DNA from: ZC4RG30 sp963777735
GTDB lineage: Bacteria; Pseudomonadota; Gammaproteobacteria; Steroidobacterales; Steroidobacteraceae
DNA length: 64,000 nucleotides
Reading direction: 5' to 3'
NCBI GenBank assembly: GCA_963777735.1
Contig: CAVZRQ010000008.1
Span: 620,001-684,000, forward strand
A model generated the notes under the pieces. The model was given only the letters and a program-made list of their open reading frames with translations, had not been told where the DNA came from and made no database searches. The position numbers and the translations under genes were made by a program. Each line of letters starts with the position of its first letter. The first letter of the stretch is position 1. Shown one piece after another: positions 6,312-15,381 of the stretch.

Positions 6312-8369
6312 ATGGCCATGCCGCGCTTGATTCAGATCATCATGGCGGGCGCAGCCCTGGCCCTTGGAGCCCAGGCACAGGCGGCGCAGTCGGCCGCAAA
6401 GGTGGACATGAAGCGCCTGCTCAACGCCGACGCCGAACGCGGCCAGTGGATGACCCACAGCCGAACCTACAACGAGCAGTATTTCAGTCCACTGGACAGA
6501 ATCAACGAGAAGAACATCGGCAACCTGGGTCTCGCCTGGTTTGTCGATTTCCCCACCAACCAGAACATCGAAACCACGCCGCTGATGATCGACGGCGTCA
6601 TCTATCTCACCCTGCCCTGGAGCAAGGTGATGGCGCTCGATGCAAAGACAGGCAAGCAAATCTGGCTCCACGATCCGAAGGTGCCGGGATCCTGGAACAT
6701 CAACATCTGCTGCGGGCTCGACAATCGTGGCGCGGCGGCGTGGAACGGCAAGATCATCTTCGGCACGCTCGACGGCCGGCTGATCGCGCTGAATGCGCGA
6801 ACCGGCAAACAGGTGTGGTCCACGAAAGCCACCCCGGACGAACGGCGTTATTCGATCACTGGCGCGCCGCGCATTGCCAACGGCAAGGTCTTCATCGGCT
6901 CGGCGGGCGGCGAATTCGACGCGCGCGGATACCTGGATGCCTACGACGCCGAAACCGGCAAGTTCCTGTGGCGTTTCTGGACCATTCCCGGCGACCCCGC
7001 GAAGGGCTTCGAGAACAAGGCCATGGAAATGGCGGCGGCCACCTGGAAATCTCCTGGCTGGTGGAAGACCGGTGGCGGCGGCACCGTCTGGGATGCGATC
7101 ACCTACGATCCGGCCACCGACCTCGTGCTCTTCGGTACCGGCAATGGAACGCCGTGGGATGCGGTTTTGCGTGACCCCGGTGCTGGCGACAACCTCTACA
7201 CCACCTCCGTCGTCGCCGTGCATGCGAAGGATGGCAGCTACGCCTGGCACTACCAGATGTCCCCGTGGGAAACCTGGGATTACGACACCGGCCAGCAGTT
7301 GATGCTGCTGGATATCGAGATCAACGGGAAACTGCGGCATGTCGTGTCGCAGGCTTCCAAGAACGGCTTCTTCTACAACCTCGATGCGGCCACCGGCGAA
7401 CTGCTTTCGGCCAAACCCTTCACCGATGTGAACTGGGCCACGGGCGTGGACATGAAGACCGGCCGCCCCATCGTGGTACCGGAGGCCCGCACCAACCTGA
7501 CCAACAAGGTCTTCAATATCGCGCCGGGGCCTGCCGGTGGTCACGCCTGGCAATCGATGTCCTACAGCCCGCTCACCAAGCTCGTCTATATTCCGGCCAC
7601 GACGCACTGGCAATTGATGGGCCCCACGGATGCCCGGCCGAAGTATCTCGCCGACAATCCCGGCACCAAGACCAGCTTCAGTGGCCGCCTGACAGCTTGG
7701 GATCCGGTGGCGCAGCGCGAAGTCTGGCGCAGCGAGGAGTTCATCAATCCCACTGGCGGCGTGCAGGTTACCGGCGGTGCGCTCGCCACTGCCGGCAACC
7801 TGGTGTTTCACGGCAATCTGCCGAAACAGGAGTTCGTCGCCTACCGCGCCACCGACGGCAAACGCCTGTGGAGCTTCGGCACCAAGACCGCGGTGCTGGC
7901 CGGCGCCATCAGTTATGAAATCGGGCGCGAGCAGTATGTCGCCATCGCGGTGGGCGGTCCGGTGCAAGGCGGCTACTACGCGCCGAACGGCGCCCGCCTG
8001 CTGGTGTTCAAACTGGGAGGCAAGACCGTATTGCCGGACCTGCCGAAGTTCACCGAGCAGCCGATAGCGCCGCCACCCCAGTTTGCCGATGCCGCAACCA
8101 TCCGTCGCGGTGCCGAGGTGTTCGAGGCGCAGTGCCAGCTGTGCCATGGCCGCAATGGCGCTGCGCGCTCGTCCTTCCCGGACCTGCGCCGCTCTCCGGC
8201 GCTGCATAGCCAGGCCCTGCTGGATGCCATCGTGCTGCAGGGCACCTTGACCGAGAAGGGCATGGGGTCGTTTCGCGAGTACCTGAAGGACGGCGAAACG
8301 GTTGCCCTGCGCGCCTATCTGATCTCGGTGGCCGAAGCGGCACGCACAGCACAGGCGCCCGCGCGCTGA
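6312..8369 (+). CDS. PQQ-dependent quinohemoprotein dehydrogenase (alcohol dehydrogenase type)
   Basis: A 685-residue periplasmic enzyme with a signal peptide (hydrophobic residues 9-24, ending AQAAQS). The body is an eight-bladed PQQ propeller with tryptophan-docking repeats. It contains the adjacent Cys133-Cys134 pair that stacks on PQQ, GGGGTVWDAITYDPATDLV, and the active-site WDYD at residues 322-325. A C-terminal cytochrome c domain carries CQLCH (608-612). It should oxidise an alcohol or aldehyde and pass electrons to its own heme. The Asp at 325, two residues after the catalytic Asp323, is the position that marks lanthanide-using relatives. The substrate is unknown. Confidence 0.88.
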   Translation: MAMPRLIQIIMAGAALALGAQAQAAQSAAKVDMKRLLNADAERGQWMTHSRTYNEQYFSPLDRINEKNIGNLGLAWFVDFPTNQNIETTPLMIDGVIYLTLPWSKVMALDAKTGKQIWLHDPKVPGSWNINICCGLDNRGAAAWNGKIIFGTLDGRLIALNARTGKQVWSTKATPDERRYSITGAPRIANGKVFIGSAGGEFDARGYLDAYDAETGKFLWRFWTIPGDPAKGFENKAMEMAAATWKSPGWWKTGGGGTVWDAITYDPATDLVLFGTGNGTPWDAVLRDPGAGDNLYTTSVVAVHAKDGSYAWHYQMSPWETWDYDTGQQLMLLDIEINGKLRHVVSQASKNGFFYNLDAATGELLSAKPFTDVNWATGVDMKTGRPIVVPEARTNLTNKVFNIAPGPAGGHAWQSMSYSPLTKLVYIPATTHWQLMGPTDARPKYLADNPGTKTSFSGRLTAWDPVAQREVWRSEEFINPTGGVQVTGGALATAGNLVFHGNLPKQEFVAYRATDGKRLWSFGTKTAVLAGAISYEIGREQYVAIAVGGPVQGGYYAPNGARLLVFKLGGKTVLPDLPKFTEQPIAPPPQFADAATIRRGAEVFEAQCQLCHGRNGAARSSFPDLRRSPALHSQALLDAIVLQGTLTEKGMGSFREYLKDGETVALRAYLISVAEAARTAQAPAR

Positions 8370-8388
8370 TCAAGACATAGGGATCACA

Positions 8389-9099
8389 ATGCATTTCAGG
8401 AACAACCTGCTCCAGCTTCGCTCACTGCCGATGGCGGCATTGCTGCTGGCTTCTCTCTCCGCCTGTTCTTCCAGAGACGAGAACGCCTTGACCGCGCGCC
8501 TCACCGCTCTGGAGCAGGAAGTCGCCACGCTGCGCGGGCAAGCCAGCGCCACGGTGGACTACGTGGCAGTGGTCAACCTGCAGGCCGCTTATGGCTACTA
8601 CGTCGACAAATCCCGTTGGGATGATGCGGCAAACCTGTTCGCCACGGACGCCACGCTGGAGATCGCCGGGCGCGGCCTTTTCACTGGCCAGCAACGGATC
8701 CGGGAGTATCTGAATCAACTGGGCGAGATGACTTATGGCCGGCTCTACAACCACATGCAGCTGCAGCCGGTGATCCACATCGCCGCCGACGGCATGTCCG
8801 CGAAGGGTCGCTGGCGTTCCTTCATGCAGGTGGGTCGACTAGGCGGCGAAGCCCGCTGGGGAGACGCCATCTACGAGAACGAGTACGTGAAACAGGATGG
8901 CGTCTGGAAGATCAACAAGCTTCACTCCTACATCACGTTCTACGTGGAATTCGACAAAGGCTGGAACAAGGCAGGCGTGCCCCTGCCCCAGCGTCTCAAC
9001 GGCCTCGCACCAGATGGTGAAACAACTGTCCGCTATGGAGCCTTCCCGGAAGTGTTCCTGCCGCCCTATCACTACCCCAATCCCGTGACCGGCCAGTGA
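8389..9099 (+). CDS. SnoaL-like (NTF2-fold) lipoprotein
   Basis: A 236-residue lipoprotein: the signal ends LLASLSAC (lipobox near Cys26), a short coiled stretch (LTARLTALEQEVATLRG) follows, and then a SnoaL_4-type domain with VNLQAAYGYYVDKSRWDDAANLFATD and WKINKLHSYITFY. Related soluble domains bind or transform small hydrophobic molecules. It sits between two PQQ dehydrogenases and overlaps the second by four bases (GTGA), so it is probably a functional partner in the periplasm. A specific reaction cannot be assigned. Confidence 0.8.
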   Translation: MHFRNNLLQLRSLPMAALLLASLSACSSRDENALTARLTALEQEVATLRGQASATVDYVAVVNLQAAYGYYVDKSRWDDAANLFATDATLEIAGRGLFTGQQRIREYLNQLGEMTYGRLYNHMQLQPVIHIAADGMSAKGRWRSFMQVGRLGGEARWGDAIYENEYVKQDGVWKINKLHSYITFYVEFDKGWNKAGVPLPQRLNGLAPDGETTVRYGAFPEVFLPPYHYPNPVTGQ

Positions 9100-11291
9100 G
9101 GCGGATCGGGTTCGCGGCGTTTGCCGCAGGACTTGTGCTGGCAGGATGTGGAAAACCTCCTGCAGGCGATGTGGGGCCGGAACGCCTCGCGGCAATCGAG
9201 GCGGAGCCTGACGCGTGGCTCGCCAACGGGCGCGATGTCGGCAAGACCTTCTACTCGCCGCTGGATGCGATCAACCGCGAAACTGTCGGCCGCCTGGGTT
9301 TCGCCTGGGAATTCCAGACCGGTACGACGCGTGGCATGCAAGCCACGCCGCTGATGATCGACGGCGTGCTGTATTTCTCCGGCGTTGCCGGGCGTGTCTA
9401 TGCACTCGACGCACGCAACGGACACCCACTGTGGCAGTTCGACCCGCCGGTGAACCTCAAGTACGCACGCAGCGCCTGCTGCGACATCGTCAACCGTGGC
9501 GTTGCTGTCTGGCAAGGGCGCGTCTACGTCGGCACCATCGACGGGATCCTCTATGCGCTCGATGCCCGCGATGGCTCGGTGATCTGGAAGACCGACACGA
9601 TCGTAGACCGGACCCGCGCCTACTCTGTCACGGGTGCGCCGCAGGTTGCAGGAGACGTCGTCATCATCGGCAATGGCGGCGCGGAGTACGACTCCCGGGG
9701 CTACGTCAGTGCCTACCGGTTGCGTGATGGTGCACTGGCATGGCGCTTCCACACCGTTCCCGGGGATCCTTCCCGGCCGCAGGAGAATGCCGCGCTGGAA
9801 CGGGCCATACCCACGTGGAAGAGCGAGAACTGGTGGGAACGCGGTGGCGGTGGCAATGCATGGGATGCCATCACCTTCGATCCGGAAACCGGCCTCGTAT
9901 TCTTCGGCACTGCCAACGGCGCGCCGACCAGCCGCGGCAAACGCAGCCCCGGCGGCGGCGACAATCTCTACGTCGCGTCAATCATCGCCCTGCGCGCCGA
10001 CACGGGCGAATACGTGTGGCACTACCAGCAGACGCCCGGCGATCGCTGGGACTATGACGCGACACCCCACCTCGTGCTCTCCACGCTGCAACTGGGCACT
10101 GAATCCCGCAAAGTGCTGATGCAGGCATCCAAGAACGGCTTCTTCTACGTGCACGACCGCCGCACCGGAGAACTTCTAGCCGCCGATCCCTTCGTCGCGA
10201 CAAGCTGGGCAAAGTCCGTCGACCTCAAGACGGGTCGACCGATCGAAGAATCCAGCGCGAACTATGGTGATGGTCAGGCGCGATTGGTCTTCCCCTCGGT
10301 GATGGGCGCGCACAACTTCAACCCCATGTCCCTGAGCGCGCGCACCGGGCTGGTGTATGTGCCTTCCATCCACGCCGGAACTGTGCTGATCGAAGCACCC
10401 GCACTGGGTCCCCGGCTACCTGCCCGCTTCGAGACCGGCGTGCGCATGGCGCTTTCCCAGCAGTTGCTCGCGCCAGAATCCCTGCCGGAATCCATGCGCA
10501 GTCTCGCCGATCCGGCAGCGCGCAAGGGCATGCCGGATGTCGCCATGTACGCCTCGCTGAAGGCCTGGGATCCCGTGGCGCGGAAAGTGGTATGGGAATT
10601 CCGCAATACCTCCTTCGGAGATCATGGCGGTGTGCTGTCGACCGGCGGCGGGCTCGTGGTCCAAGGCGGGCTCGACGGCGTGCTGCGCGTGCTGAACGAC
10701 GAGTCGGGCGAAGTACTGAAGGAAATCGACGTCGGCACTGCAATGATTGCGGCGCCGATGACCTACCGCGTGGACGGTGTGCAGTTCATCGCGATCACTG
10801 CGGGCGCAGGTGGCGGCGGCTGGAGCACCTGGCATCCCGGCAACGCAGCGTACATTTATGGAAACGCCAATCGTGTGCTGGCATTCCGGCTGGATGGCGG
10901 CGCAACACCGAAGCCGCAGCCGCTTCCGCCTGTGCCTCCGCTTCCGGAGCCGCCCGCATCGGTCGGATCTGCGGCGGACGTTGCCGCCGGGGCAATCACG
11001 TTCTCAGCCAACTGCGCCCACTGCCACTCGAATGCGGCTCGCGCTCCGGTGCCAGACCTGCGCCGTTCTCCCCTGCTCAGGGACGAGGCGGCGTTCCAGT
11101 CGGTGGTACGGGGCGGAGCCATGGAGCCACGCGGCATGCCGCGCTGGGATGATCTTCTGTCTGAATCTGAAGTTCACCGGATCCGCGCCTGGCTGGTTGC
11201 CATTGCACGCGATGCCTATGCGGCCCAGCAAGGCCAGGCAGAACGCGATGCGAGCGCTGCGGGAGATGGAACACGGGCGGGACATCTGTAA
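9096..11291 (+). CDS. PQQ-dependent quinohemoprotein dehydrogenase, lipoprotein form
   Basis: A 731-residue paralogue of the dehydrogenase at 6312. It starts with GTG at 9096 and has a lipoprotein signal (AAGLVLAGC) instead of a cleaved signal. It keeps the PQQ-stacking cysteine pair (Cys128-Cys129), GGGGNAWDAITFDPETGLV, the active-site WDYD (Asp319 and Asp321) and a C-terminal heme motif CAHCH (640-644). A proline-rich linker (about 608-625) separates propeller and heme domain. Anchoring to a membrane would place it beside respiratory acceptors. It also has the second Asp of the lanthanide-type signature. The substrate is unknown. Confidence 0.87.
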   Translation: MRRIGFAAFAAGLVLAGCGKPPAGDVGPERLAAIEAEPDAWLANGRDVGKTFYSPLDAINRETVGRLGFAWEFQTGTTRGMQATPLMIDGVLYFSGVAGRVYALDARNGHPLWQFDPPVNLKYARSACCDIVNRGVAVWQGRVYVGTIDGILYALDARDGSVIWKTDTIVDRTRAYSVTGAPQVAGDVVIIGNGGAEYDSRGYVSAYRLRDGALAWRFHTVPGDPSRPQENAALERAIPTWKSENWWERGGGGNAWDAITFDPETGLVFFGTANGAPTSRGKRSPGGGDNLYVASIIALRADTGEYVWHYQQTPGDRWDYDATPHLVLSTLQLGTESRKVLMQASKNGFFYVHDRRTGELLAADPFVATSWAKSVDLKTGRPIEESSANYGDGQARLVFPSVMGAHNFNPMSLSARTGLVYVPSIHAGTVLIEAPALGPRLPARFETGVRMALSQQLLAPESLPESMRSLADPAARKGMPDVAMYASLKAWDPVARKVVWEFRNTSFGDHGGVLSTGGGLVVQGGLDGVLRVLNDESGEVLKEIDVGTAMIAAPMTYRVDGVQFIAITAGAGGGGWSTWHPGNAAYIYGNANRVLAFRLDGGATPKPQPLPPVPPLPEPPASVGSAADVAAGAITFSANCAHCHSNAARAPVPDLRRSPLLRDEAAFQSVVRGGAMEPRGMPRWDDLLSESEVHRIRAWLVAIARDAYAAQQGQAERDASAAGDGTRAGHL

Positions 11292-11399
11292 GTCGCCCTG
11301 CCCTGATGCGCGAAATCCTGCTGCGGCGGATAGTCGGAGCAGCCTGAGAGCACCGGCAGCGAGCCCTCCTCCCCCTGTCAATCGACCACGCATGGTGTT

Positions 11400-13826
11400 C
11401 TATTCATTCCGAAGTGCAATGCTCGGGTCAGTTCGCAAGACACGCGTCAACTGCAACGCAATTGTCCCAAGGGCCACGCTTCCCGCCAGCAACACAGCCA
11501 GCACCAGCAACGCGGGATTGACAGCGACGCGATACGCGAAGCCGGCGAGCCATTCGTCCATCACGATCCAGGCTGCCAAGGCGGCAATGACACCACCTAT
11601 GGCGATCAACAGCAGGATGCGACGCGCGAGAAGCTTGATCACCTGCCACGATGACGCCCCCAGCACCCTGCGGATCGCAATTTCCCGCGTACGACGCTCC
11701 ATGTCGAAAGCGGTGAGCCCGAAAAGACCCAGACAGGCGATCAGGATGCACAGCGCCGCGAAGATGGCGATCAGCGCCAGCATGCGCCGCTCGGTGCCAT
11801 AGAGATCCTGCAGTGCATCGTCAAGCAGGGTGAACTCGAACGGGTAGCCCGGATCGAAGCGCGTCATGACGTCTTCGATGTGCTTCAGCGTGGCCTGCAT
11901 GTCCTGGCCCGAGGTCCGGATGATCAGCATCCGCTGCACAAACGGCCGCTGCGCTTCGGGTACCCGGCCTGGATCGTCGTCAAGCAATGTCATCAACAGC
12001 GGGTTGACCGGCTCGCGCAATGACCGGAAATGAAAGTCACGCACTACACCGATCACACGACCATCCTGGATTCTTCGTCCTACTGGCTCGGGCCAGCCAA
12101 GTCGCCGAACCATGGATTCGTTCACGACGAGCTCTCCCGCAACCCGCGCGCCCGCGCGGAAGCCTCGTCCCGCGACCAGCTCCAGCCCCAGTGCCTCGAT
12201 GAAGTCGGCATCCACCTCGGCGTAGGCGGCCTGGAAATTCTGCATTGCGCCCTTGCCATCTTCTGCCCTTGCCAGCCCTGCGCCGCTCCAGCGACCTGGC
12301 GGCCGGGTGGTCTGGGCAACCGCCAGCACATCCGGGTGCCGTCGTAGTTCCTGGGAAAGCGCCGGGACACGCGCGAAATTGTGCGTGCCGCGTATGGTGA
12401 CCATTACCTGGTGGTCGCGATCAAAGCCCAGCGGGGTGTTCGCAACGAAGTTCATCTGCGTCGCCATCACCAGAGTGACTGCAACCACACCCACCGCCAT
12501 CACGAACTGCGCCAGGACCAGGATTTCCCGCATGCGCGCACCCTCTGCAGCGCCGCCACCACGGGTGCTGAACGCGGCGATCGGCATCCAGGCAGAGAGG
12601 TAGATCGCGGGATAAACGCCCGCGATCAATCCAATGACCAGCGCCATTCCGAGAACGGCGAACAGCAAAGCCGGGTTCGCTGACAGGTCGAACTGCACCT
12701 GTGACCCCAGCAATTCGCCGATGGGTGTCAGGGTAACCGCAACTTCGGCAATTGCGAGCCCGAGCACCGCAGCCACCAGCGCATAGAGCATCGCTTCTCC
12801 CAGACATTCCAGCAGCAGCCTGCTGCGGCTGGCGCCGAGGATCTTGCGGATGGCCACCGCACGCGAACGTCGCAAAGCCCGCGCTGTGGCGAGATTGGTG
12901 TAGTTGATGCACGCGACCAGCAGGATGAATACCGCAACCGTGAGGCAGCCGTAGAGATAGGCGCGATTTCCGCTCGATGGCTCGTCTTCCATTGGTTCGC
13001 CATAGTGCAGCCCCGTCAATGGTTGCAGCAGAATTCGCAGCGACTGTCCGACGCGACGCGCGTCCTCGGCGATATAGCGATCGACGAACGCCCTGCCGAA
13101 CTGATCCCATTGCGCAGGCTGAAAGCCGGGATTCATCAGGAGATAGGTATAGGCAGGAAAGCCGGTTGTGAGCTGCCGCTGGAGGCTGGCTTGATCGGCC
13201 GCATCGCGCAGCAGCGGAATTTTGTCCGAAAACAATGCGTCGTAACGCAGGTGGGTATTGGCAGGCAGATCCGCAAATACCAGCGCAACGCTCCATGATT
13301 CCCCGGTGTCGGTGCGCAGCAACTTGCCAATCGCATTCTCATCGCCGAAGTAGGCCCTGGCGAGTGTCTGGCTGATTGCGACGGTGTTGGGTTCCTTCAG
13401 CGCCGTGTCCGGGTTGCCTGCCAGCACCTGGTGACTGAAAACCCGGAACACTGCGTCACCGGCGAAGTAGGTGCGGCGCCAGTTCAGTACCTTGTCGCCA
13501 TGATGCAGCCGCAAACCATCCTGCAGGCTTGCGCCGGTGAAGCGCACATAGGCCTCGATGTCGGGATTGTCCGCGGCAGCCAGGGGCGCCCCTGCGCGAG
13601 GCACCATCGCCACCTGGCGCGAAGCACCGCCCATGTTGATCTCGGCGGCCAGCCGATAGATGCGCGAGTGCTTGTCGAAATGCCTGTCGAAAGTGAGTTC
13701 GCTGTAGAGAAACAGCCCCAGCAGCAGGCAACAAGCGAAGCCCAGGGCCAGACCCAGCACATTGATCAGGGCAAAACTGCGCTCACGCACCGCGCTGCGC
13801 CAGGTGGCGATCAGGAATTCCTTCAT
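11400..13826 (-). CDS. MacB/FtsX-type ABC transporter permease
   Basis: An 808-residue membrane protein built as two FtsX modules. Each has a MacB-like periplasmic domain followed by three membrane helices. The first helix is at about residues 20-45 (VLGLALGFACCLLLGLFLY), and three-helix sets lie near 285-400 and 680-800. The conserved cytoplasmic RRSRAVAIRKILGASRSRLL and RRTREIAIRRVLGASSWQVI mark both modules, and the C-terminus ends IALRNE. Such permeases work with an ATPase, but none is encoded next to it. It is divergent from a sigma-54 regulator and kinase, and a sigma-54-like promoter precedes it. Confidence 0.87.
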   Translation of the reverse strand: MKEFLIATWRSAVRERSFALINVLGLALGFACCLLLGLFLYSELTFDRHFDKHSRIYRLAAEINMGGASRQVAMVPRAGAPLAAADNPDIEAYVRFTGASLQDGLRLHHGDKVLNWRRTYFAGDAVFRVFSHQVLAGNPDTALKEPNTVAISQTLARAYFGDENAIGKLLRTDTGESWSVALVFADLPANTHLRYDALFSDKIPLLRDAADQASLQRQLTTGFPAYTYLLMNPGFQPAQWDQFGRAFVDRYIAEDARRVGQSLRILLQPLTGLHYGEPMEDEPSSGNRAYLYGCLTVAVFILLVACINYTNLATARALRRSRAVAIRKILGASRSRLLLECLGEAMLYALVAAVLGLAIAEVAVTLTPIGELLGSQVQFDLSANPALLFAVLGMALVIGLIAGVYPAIYLSAWMPIAAFSTRGGGAAEGARMREILVLAQFVMAVGVVAVTLVMATQMNFVANTPLGFDRDHQVMVTIRGTHNFARVPALSQELRRHPDVLAVAQTTRPPGRWSGAGLARAEDGKGAMQNFQAAYAEVDADFIEALGLELVAGRGFRAGARVAGELVVNESMVRRLGWPEPVGRRIQDGRVIGVVRDFHFRSLREPVNPLLMTLLDDDPGRVPEAQRPFVQRMLIIRTSGQDMQATLKHIEDVMTRFDPGYPFEFTLLDDALQDLYGTERRMLALIAIFAALCILIACLGLFGLTAFDMERRTREIAIRRVLGASSWQVIKLLARRILLLIAIGGVIAALAAWIVMDEWLAGFAYRVAVNPALLVLAVLLAGSVALGTIALQLTRVLRTDPSIALRNE

Positions 13827-13838
13827 GAGGCAGTGCCT

Positions 13839-13854
13839 ATCAAGTGTCGTGCCA
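13839..13854 (-). promoter_or_regulatory. Candidate sigma-54 promoter of the FtsX-type permease
   Basis: On the minus strand the sequence TGGCACGACACTTGAT runs from 13854 to 13839. It matches the -24/-12 consensus (TGGCACG, 4 bases, TTGCW) except for A in place of C in the -12 element. Predicted transcription starts near 13828, only about 2 bases before the ATG at 13826, so the message would be nearly leaderless. That is the main reason for caution. Support comes from the sigma-54 activator encoded divergently and an inverted repeat about 100-130 bases upstream. Confidence 0.45.
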
Positions 13855-13953
13855 AATGCGGTTCCAGCAGTGTGTCTTTGGAAATCAGCGACTTGCCCTC
13901 AGGCCACCGCCAGATTTCGTGTCGGAAGCTCGGACGGTAGTCTCGAAACAATA

Positions 13954-13982
13954 CAGATATGTATCGATTCGCTACATATCTG
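13954..13982. promoter_or_regulatory. Perfect 10-base inverted repeat, likely activator binding site
   Basis: CAGATATGTA (13954-13963) and its exact reverse complement TACATATCTG (13973-13982) are separated by 9 bases. The repeat is AT-rich in a GC-rich genome. It lies 16 bases before the response-regulator start and about 100 bases upstream of the candidate sigma-54 promoter of the divergent permease. That is the usual distance for an enhancer bound by an NtrC-type protein, and binding there could also repress the regulator's own gene. Confidence 0.6.
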
Positions 13983-13998
13983 GCGGTAGAGTGCCGTC

Positions 13999-15381
13999 AT
14001 GCAGCCCGCCTTGCATGATGCCCGTATCCTGATTGTTGACGACGATCGTCACGTCCTGAAAGCCGCACGGCTGGTGCTTAAGCAGCAGTTCAGCCAGATC
14101 GACACTCTCGATCGACCGACCGGCCTCGAACACCGCCTGGCCCAGCAGGACTTCGATGTGATCCTGCTCGACATGAATTTCTCACCCGGGGCAACCAGCG
14201 GTGAAGAAGGTCTTTACTGGCTCGGCATCACCCGGCGACTGGCCCCGGACACCAAGGTCATTCTGATGACCGCATTCGGCGGGGTGGACAAGGCCGTAGA
14301 CGCGATGCGTCACGGTGCCGCCGATTTCGTCGTGAAGCCCTGGGACAACCCACGGCTGATCGCCTCCATGATTGCCGCCGCGCGGCTTGCGCAGGCCGAT
14401 CGCGAAGTGAACCGCCTTCAGAGCCGTCAGCAGTTGCTCGACTCGGAGGCGGACCAGCACCGCATCGTGGGGATTTCAAAGTCCCTGCAGACAATGCTTG
14501 CGCAGATCGGCAAGGTCGCTGCCACGTCGGCCAGCGTGCTGATTCTTGGTGAGAACGGCACCGGCAAGGAACTGGTCGCACGCGCCATCCACCGGCAGTC
14601 GGCACGTCGTGACCGTGGCTTCGTCAGTGTCGATGTCGGCGCGCTGTCGGAGTCGTTGTTCGAATCCGAAATGTTCGGTCATCGCAAAGGCGCCTTCACG
14701 GATGCTCGCGAGGATCGCGCCGGGCGCTTCGAGGTGGCCTCGGGCGGAACACTGTTTCTCGACGAGATCGGCAACCTGAATCTGCAGATGCAGGCCAAGC
14801 TGCTCGGCGCGCTGGAGACGCGCACCATCACACGAGTAGGTTCCGACCGACCTGTTCCTGTTGACGTGCGCGTGATCTGCGCCACGAACCTCTCCGAACG
14901 CGAGATGCGCGACCCCGCACGCTTTCGCCAGGACCTCCTCTATCGCATCAACACCGTCGAACTGCGGCTGCCGCCTCTGCGCGACCGTCGCGAGGACATC
15001 GCGATGCTTGCCGAACATTTTGCGGAGATCTATTCCCGTAAATACGGGAAGCCGCAGCTGCGAATCGACGCGGCATCCATCGACCGCCTGCGCGCCTGGA
15101 CCTGGCCCGGCAATGTGCGCGAACTGCGGCACCTCATCGAGCGTGTCGTAATCATGAGCGAACATCCCACACTGCAGCTCGATGGGGTGCTGCCGGAGCA
15201 GGCACAAGCCGATCATCTGGCTGCAACCACGGACCTCCCCCTGAACCTGGATCAGCTCGAGAAACTGGCCATCGAGCGTGCACTTGTGTTGCATGCCAGA
15301 AATCTCAGCCGTGTGGCACAAACACTGGGGGTCAGTCGCAGCACCCTCTACCGCAAGATGGCGCGGCACGATGTTCATTAG
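13999..15381 (+). CDS. Sigma-54-dependent response regulator, NtrC family
   Basis: A 460-residue three-domain regulator. It has a receiver domain (residues 1-125; DDDRHV acidic pocket, phospho-acceptor in VILLDMNF, KPWDNP lysine), an AAA+ ATPase domain (about 155-390; Walker A GENGTGKE, Walker B GGTLFLDEIGNL) and a Fis-type helix-turn-helix at the end (LSRVAQTLGVSRSTLYRKM). The loop that contacts sigma-54 reads GAFTDA rather than the classical GAFTGA, a variant seen in a subgroup of these regulators. It overlaps the kinase gene by 11 bases and is probably phosphorylated by it. The likely target is the divergent permease. Confidence 0.92.
   Translation: MQPALHDARILIVDDDRHVLKAARLVLKQQFSQIDTLDRPTGLEHRLAQQDFDVILLDMNFSPGATSGEEGLYWLGITRRLAPDTKVILMTAFGGVDKAVDAMRHGAADFVVKPWDNPRLIASMIAAARLAQADREVNRLQSRQQLLDSEADQHRIVGISKSLQTMLAQIGKVAATSASVLILGENGTGKELVARAIHRQSARRDRGFVSVDVGALSESLFESEMFGHRKGAFTDAREDRAGRFEVASGGTLFLDEIGNLNLQMQAKLLGALETRTITRVGSDRPVPVDVRVICATNLSEREMRDPARFRQDLLYRINTVELRLPPLRDRREDIAMLAEHFAEIYSRKYGKPQLRIDAASIDRLRAWTWPGNVRELRHLIERVVIMSEHPTLQLDGVLPEQAQADHLAATTDLPLNLDQLEKLAIERALVLHARNLSRVAQTLGVSRSTLYRKMARHDVH

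Noticed and set aside
6297..8207. 636-codon open frame on the minus strand
   Set aside because: It is antisense to the PQQ dehydrogenase, which has clear motifs. High-GC genes often leave long open frames on the other strand; the product has no recognisable domain.
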